A DNA stretch of 25,922 nt. Origin: Blautia sp. BIOML-A1 (GTDB taxonomy: Bacteria; Bacillota; Clostridia; Lachnospirales; Lachnospiraceae). Below, piece by piece: positions 22,924 through 25,922 of the stretch. Under the pieces are notes generated by a model. The model saw only the letters and a program-made list of their open reading frames with translations. It had not been told where the DNA came from and searched no databases. Where the stretch lies: the NCBI RefSeq assembly GCF_009883055.1, contig NZ_WWVR01000044.1, positions 1 to 25,922 of the forward strand, in the 5' to 3' direction. The first letter of the stretch is position 1. Every line of letters starts with the position of its first letter. The translations under genes were made by a program, and so were the position numbers.

Positions 22924-22971
22924 TTAGTGGTATCTAATCGTAAGTATATATTATTTATCTATCGAAGTCAA
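22924..22971 (-). promoter_or_regulatory. araC promoter with DtxR-like operator
   Basis: Minus-strand -35 TTGACT (22966-22971) and -10 TATACT (22943-22948) are separated by 17 bp. At 22924-22937, over the expected start point, is TTAG-N6-CTAA, the outer arms of the DtxR-box consensus. The IS right next to it begins at 22984, 13 bp upstream of the -35. Confidence 0.6.
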
Positions 22972-22984
22972 TTTATCAACAATG

Positions 22985-23011
22985 TGAACTTCCGAAAATA
23001 AATCCCCTAAA
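22985..23011. repeat. Left terminal inverted repeat of the IS
   Basis: Begins TGAACTTCCGAAAAT and ends CCCCTAAA. Its reverse complement matches 24110-24136 at 24 of 27 positions. Confidence 0.75.
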
Positions 23012-23083
23012 TGTAGGATTTCCCCCAAACAACCAGGCTAAATTCACCTGTCGTGCCTATTTATAGACTTATTCAGTCCTGTT

Positions 23084-23395
23084 TTACTCATCCTCTGATG
23101 TCTCTCCTGAGGTAATAAATGCCAGGATCTCTCCATAAGAACGGCTGCTGTTTTTCATCGCTTTTAACAGTTCATCTCTCTGATATGCCATTCTTATATC
23201 GTACAGTTTTTTTAATTCATCAACCGCTTTTTCATGTGCTTCTTTCGTTTTTGCAACCTTTGCTTCTGCCTGTTCAATCTTGTATTCCAGGGTCTGTTCG
23301 CTGCTTCTTCTCATTCTTGCCATATCTTTTTTATCCTTTGTTTTTCTTACTTGCTCTGTAGGATTTTTCGATTTCTTTCGCTTAATGCCGTACAT
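23084..23395 (-). CDS. Coiled-coil protein carried by the IS
   Basis: A 103-residue basic then acidic protein. A lysine-rich N terminus (MYGIKRKKSKN) is followed by RMRRSSEQTLEYKIEQAEAK and a long heptad-like helix to about residue 85, then SSRSYGEILAFITSGETSED. Similar small proteins (starting MAR.RRS.E) are common in Lachnospiraceae mobile elements, from memory. Two starts are possible: ATG at 23395, overlapping the end of the transposase reading frame by 14 bp, or the internal ATG at residue 25 with AAGGA upstream. The frame is intact although the transposase is ruined, which argues for selection or recent decay. Function unknown; may bind DNA or the transposase. Confidence 0.68.
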   Translation of the reverse strand: MYGIKRKKSKNPTEQVRKTKDKKDMARMRRSSEQTLEYKIEQAEAKVAKTKEAHEKAVDELKKLYDIRMAYQRDELLKAMKNSSRSYGEILAFITSGETSEDE

Positions 23396-24085
23396 TACCT
23401 TCGTTTAAACCAAAGGCATCCAGTATGGTTTTCTGGGTTGCGGTGACAGCATGCTCCAGACGATAAACGCCGTCAAGCTGACGTATCATTACTATCTTTT
23501 CCAGTTCTTTTAATGCTGCTGGAACTGTTAGTTAGTTCGGTCTTTTCAACATTTTTTCGCTTTTTTCTTTTAATGCTAATAGATCCTGCTTCGCAGAATC
23601 AGGGCAATAAACTGGATAAATACCTTTAATGACAATGCTTCATCACTATATACTCGCATGCTTTTATTTCCAAGATAAGATTTGTCACTGCGGAACAGTT
23701 TTTCTGATGCATCTCTGCTTTTATATAACTCAATTGCTTCCCGTGCGTCATATTTTCTGATGAAACAATGGCAAAATATCCTGCCGGAGACAGTTCCTTT
23801 TCTACTGCTGAAGCGTTCTCTTCTGCAAGCTTCAGCGTCTTCCTATCCTTTTCAAAATTCAGGTAAAAATACTTCATGATCTCTGGCCCAAATGCTACAC
23901 ATTCTTTCCCAACACATCCGTCTAGATATTTTTTCAGCCGGCGTATCTTCTGCTTGATCTCCTGTTTTTCACCATATGCTTTTCCATCACTGTAGTAAAT
24001 GTGGATATTTCTTTTTTTCGCATCCCCTTCGTATAACAGGTTCCTGACAGTTGTTCCATACAGATCATAACGATCAATATTTTTT
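23382..24085 (-). pseudogene. IS1634-family transposase, C-terminal fragment, frameshifted
   Basis: Three frames together give the C-terminal ~230 residues of an IS1634-type transposase. Recognised blocks in order: YDLYGTTVRNLLYEGDAKKR, YFAIVSSENMTHG, then after a frameshift near 23750 AIELYKSRDASEKLFRSDKS and ALSLKVFIQFIALILRSRIY, a TAG, then in another frame TVPAALKELEKIVMIR and AVTATQKTILDAFG to a TAA at 23382. A TAA also replaces a likely Tyr codon (LKRPN-stop-LTVPAALKEL). The N-terminal half is absent; the right IS end follows within about 30 bp. Not functional. Confidence 0.85.
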
Positions 24086-24109
24086 ATTCCTCACTAGCCC
24101 TAAAATTTG

Positions 24110-24136
24110 TTTAGGGGAGATTTTTTCGGAAGTTCA
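24110..24136. repeat. Right terminal inverted repeat of the IS
   Basis: Ends CGGAAGTTCA; partner of 22985-23011. Just inside is a short palindrome CCCTAAA-ATTTG-TTTAGGG (24098-24116). Confidence 0.75.
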
Positions 24137-24144
24137 GAAACAAT

Positions 24145-24576
24145 ATACCGCAGAATCCATTTCACATCAAAACATCGTAGATACCACTTCAATGCTATTT
24201 CAAAAACGAAAGTTGATTGAATATTCTTGCAGCCCAAAATCAGCACCCCAATATAGAAATCGAAGTTTCGTTACTCGGAAATTGCTTTTTCTATAAGAAT
24301 ATTAATCAAGACCTTGCCGCAACTACGACATATAGCAGTCTTTATCAATATTCTCATAGAAATTATGATTCAATATGCATAAACGTGAATCTCAAAAGTG
24401 ATTTCCATATTATCGAACAGATGATGGAAACTTATCCGGAATATACTATTCCCCTATATTATAAGCATATTTTCGACTGGCGCAAACGACCATTGTTCAC
24501 ACAAACTATTCAATCATATACATCGCAATTTTTTTTGCATGAATTTGAGTTGTATCAAAAATCGGAACATCCATGA
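24145..24576 (+). pseudogene. Fragment of an unrecognised plus-strand gene
   Basis: Right of the IS, one plus frame reads YTAESISHQNIVDTTSMLFQ then KRKLIEYSC, and from about 24225 a second frame continues HPNIEIEVSLLGNCFFYKNI with NYDSICINVNLKSDFHIIEQ and HIFDWRKRPLFTQTIQSYTS. Joined by a frameshift near 24230 they look like one regulator- or ligand-binding-domain-like protein (a LysR effector domain is possible but not shown). There is no start codon, the 5' part is missing at the IS, and the 3' end overlaps the racemase gene by 71 bp. Unlikely to be functional. Confidence 0.35.
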
Positions 24577-25201
24577 AATTTTGTTGAATTAGCAATCCTA
24601 TTTCTGTACACCCAAGTATTACACCAGTTTCTTTTCCTTTACAGTACTTATATATTATTTTTTTGTATTGTTCTTTAGAATTATTGGTTATAATACCCCT
24701 ACATAATTCTGCAAAAATGATATCATGTACCAATTGTCGCTCCTCTAAACTAGGGATAATAATATTTACTCCATTTTTATAAAATCGCTCCTTATTAAAC
24801 GATTCTTCCATTGTAAATCTTGTTCCTAACAGCAGCCCTTCAGACATTCCCTCTCTTTTCATCTCCTCCACTGTAGCGTCAACAATGTGAACAATAGGTA
24901 AGTTTACCTTCTTTTTTATAGCCGGAAGACATTTATGCATCGTATTAGAACATATACCGATAAAATCTGCACCTGCATTTTCAAGGCTTTCCGCTGCATT
25001 TGCTAATAACTCATTCGATTTGTCCCAATTTCCTTTTGATATTGTTGATTCAATCTCATAGAAATTTATACTATGTAAAATACAATCTGCAGAGTATAAT
25101 CCGCCTAATTGTTGCCCGATTACCTCATTTATTATTTTATAATACGGCACCGTACTTTCCCAGCTCATGCCTCCTATTAAACCTGCTTTTTTCATGAGCA
25201 T
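24506..25201 (-). CDS. Aspartate/glutamate racemase family protein
   Basis: A 231-residue cytoplasmic enzyme of the Asp/Glu racemase superfamily (YgeA-like). It begins KKAGLIGGMSWESTVPYYK, the phosphate/substrate loop of the family. The two catalytic cysteines are Cys84 in IGICSNTMH and Cys198 in ILGCTEIGLL, so it can work by two-base proton transfer at the alpha carbon. The length is normal. ATG at 25201 has AAAGGA upstream. It lies 35 bp after the cyclase-family gene on the same strand, so the two are probably one operon, perhaps for amino-acid or N-formyl amino-acid metabolism. Exact substrate cannot be told. Confidence 0.92.
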   Translation of the reverse strand: MLMKKAGLIGGMSWESTVPYYKIINEVIGQQLGGLYSADCILHSINFYEIESTISKGNWDKSNELLANAAESLENAGADFIGICSNTMHKCLPAIKKKVNLPIVHIVDATVEEMKREGMSEGLLLGTRFTMEESFNKERFYKNGVNIIIPSLEERQLVHDIIFAELCRGIITNNSKEQYKKIIYKYCKGKETGVILGCTEIGLLIQQNFMDVPIFDTTQIHAKKIAMYMIE

Positions 25202-25236
25202 TCTATTCCTTTCTTTATAATCTCATAAATTATATA

Positions 25237-25857
25237 TTATTTGTTTGGGCAAATTGCAAAACATCTAACAGGGAACCCCGTTCCATTTGTCTGCTTTACA
25301 AAAATACAGAATATAATAGCTCCTCTTTCCGGAATTTTATCCAGATTTGTAAGCATCTCAATTTGATATCTGTCTTGTTTCAAGACATAACATTCCGCTT
25401 GGAAATAACGCTGTTCTTTGCAAAATGGTGGATCTGTATCAAATGTTTCATGTCCAATTGCAGTAACATCTCTTTTTTCAATTAAATATTTTACAGCCTC
25501 TAAACTCCAGCCAGGATAATGCTGTTCTCCGTATTCATCCATATTTTGAAACTTTTCCTGACTAGGCCACCTTTTTCCCCAATCGCTCCTCATCGCAACA
25601 AAAGCTCCCTTTGGAATTTTTCCATAAATCTTTTCATAATCATGAATATCATCTAGCGATAATGCATAATCACTATTCATTTTAACCTTATCACTACAAT
25701 TAATTACGCATAATGGCAATACACATTCCTTAATATCAATTTTTTCCAAGGTGCGTCCATTTACATCAGCATGACCTGGTACATCTACATGTGTTCCATA
25801 TTGCCCTGGAAACGAATATTGATATGCTCTTACTGGATATTCACCAAATTCTTTAGG
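25237..25857 (-). pseudogene. Cyclase/kynurenine-formamidase-family hydrolase, 5' end lost
   Basis: The frame codes for 206 residues including the metal-binding motif QYGTHVDVPGHAD (family signature HxGTHxDxPxH) and GHETFDTDP further on, ending FPVRCFAICPNK. This is a cyclase-family (PF04199-type) metal hydrolase that opens or closes amide or lactam rings; kynurenine formamidase is the best-known member. There is no start codon ahead of EFGEYPVRAY: an in-frame TAA lies at 25858-25860. About 20-40 N-terminal residues normal for the family are missing. A TTG at 25749 would give a shorter protein but leaves out the metal-binding motif. Probably broken by an insertion or deletion just right of 25,857. 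Confidence 0.72.
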
Positions 25858-25922
25858 TTACAATCGCTGATGGTGTAAACGAAAAAGCAGTTTTGACATT
25901 GCAGAGAACTGCCCCTTCGTTT
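25858..25922. other. Foreign sequence at the right edge, possible insertion end
   Basis: The cyclase homology stops abruptly at 25857. The 65 bp that follow to the edge share no frame with it and contain GTTAC (25857-25861) and GTAAAC (25875-25880) near the junction. It may be the end of another insertion element, but too little is present to tell. Confidence 0.3.

Larger units (their letters stand above)
22984..24138. mobile_element. IS1634-like insertion sequence, defective
   Basis: Inverted ends of 27 bp (22985-23011 and 24110-24136) match at 24 of 27 positions, each beginning TGAACTTCCG. A 6-bp AACAAT occurs on both outer sides (22978-22983 and 24139-24144) and may be the target duplication. 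Inside, on the minus strand, are a decayed transposase fragment and a small intact coiled-coil gene. The transposase has lost its N-terminal half, so the copy is about 1.15 kb rather than the expected 1.7-2 kb and cannot move by itself. Confidence 0.72.

Noticed and set aside
23626..23877. 83-codon minus-strand frame as a separate gene
   Set aside because: It is one piece of the frameshifted IS1634-type transposase, not a gene of its own.
24051..24296. 81-codon plus-strand frame as one gene
   Set aside because: It crosses the right end of the IS; its first third is IS sequence, only the rest belongs to the decayed gene to the right.
1..25922. CRISPR array, tRNA or rRNA genes
   Set aside because: No regularly spaced direct repeats, no cloverleaf-like or rRNA sequence noticed on either strand while reading.

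Overview
The window looks like gut Firmicutes DNA, most likely a clostridial (Lachnospiraceae-type) genome. The grounds are low-to-medium GC, strong AGGAGG ribosome binding sites, TTG starts, large serine recombinases with C-terminal zinc ribbon and coiled coil, and small accessory proteins of the kind carried by clostridial mobile elements. The assignment rests on family recognition only; there is no rRNA or tRNA in the window.

Positions 1 to about 15,480 are one mobile element, probably an integrative mobilizable element whose left end lies outside the window. At the left, a minus-strand operon runs from a MazF/PemK-type RNase gene through a small unknown gene into three consecutive large serine recombinases; the last runs off the left edge. 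The first recombinase has a hairpin that would hide its ribosome binding site, and mazF follows a long structured leader. Next come a sigma-70-like regulator, a small secreted or membrane-anchored protein operon, an XRE repressor with palindromic operators, a two-helix membrane protein, and two unknown genes (one with a C-terminal helix-turn-helix). The middle holds an SOS-like cassette: a self-cleaving XRE-S24 repressor faces a Y-family polymerase, a LexA DNA-binding domain without a protease domain, and a small third protein. Two matching 17-bp operators lie in the divergent promoter region. After an XRE regulator, a flavodoxin-like protein and an MmcQ/YjbR protein come a probable oriT, mobC and a MOBP-type relaxase. 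No conjugative type IV secretion genes are visible, so transfer would need a helper.

The right junction of the element (about 15,475-15,500) falls inside a DtxR/MntR-family metal repressor gene. Only its N-terminal helix-turn-helix half remains, running into the remnant of an element-borne small gene. This broken gene is the last of a seven-gene minus-strand series: AraC-type regulator, ECF substrate component, EcfT, double EcfA, two fused permease/ATPase ABC exporter-fold proteins, and dtxR. The set resembles the importer part of yersiniabactin/equibactin-type siderophore loci, but no siderophore biosynthesis genes are present here. The araC promoter carries a DtxR-like half-site palindrome at its start point.

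Further right is a 1.15-kb IS1634-like insertion sequence with 27-bp inverted ends, a decayed transposase and an intact coiled-coil passenger gene. After it come a fragment of an unrecognised plus-strand gene, an Asp/Glu racemase family gene, and a cyclase/formamidase-family hydrolase that has lost its 5' end near the right edge.
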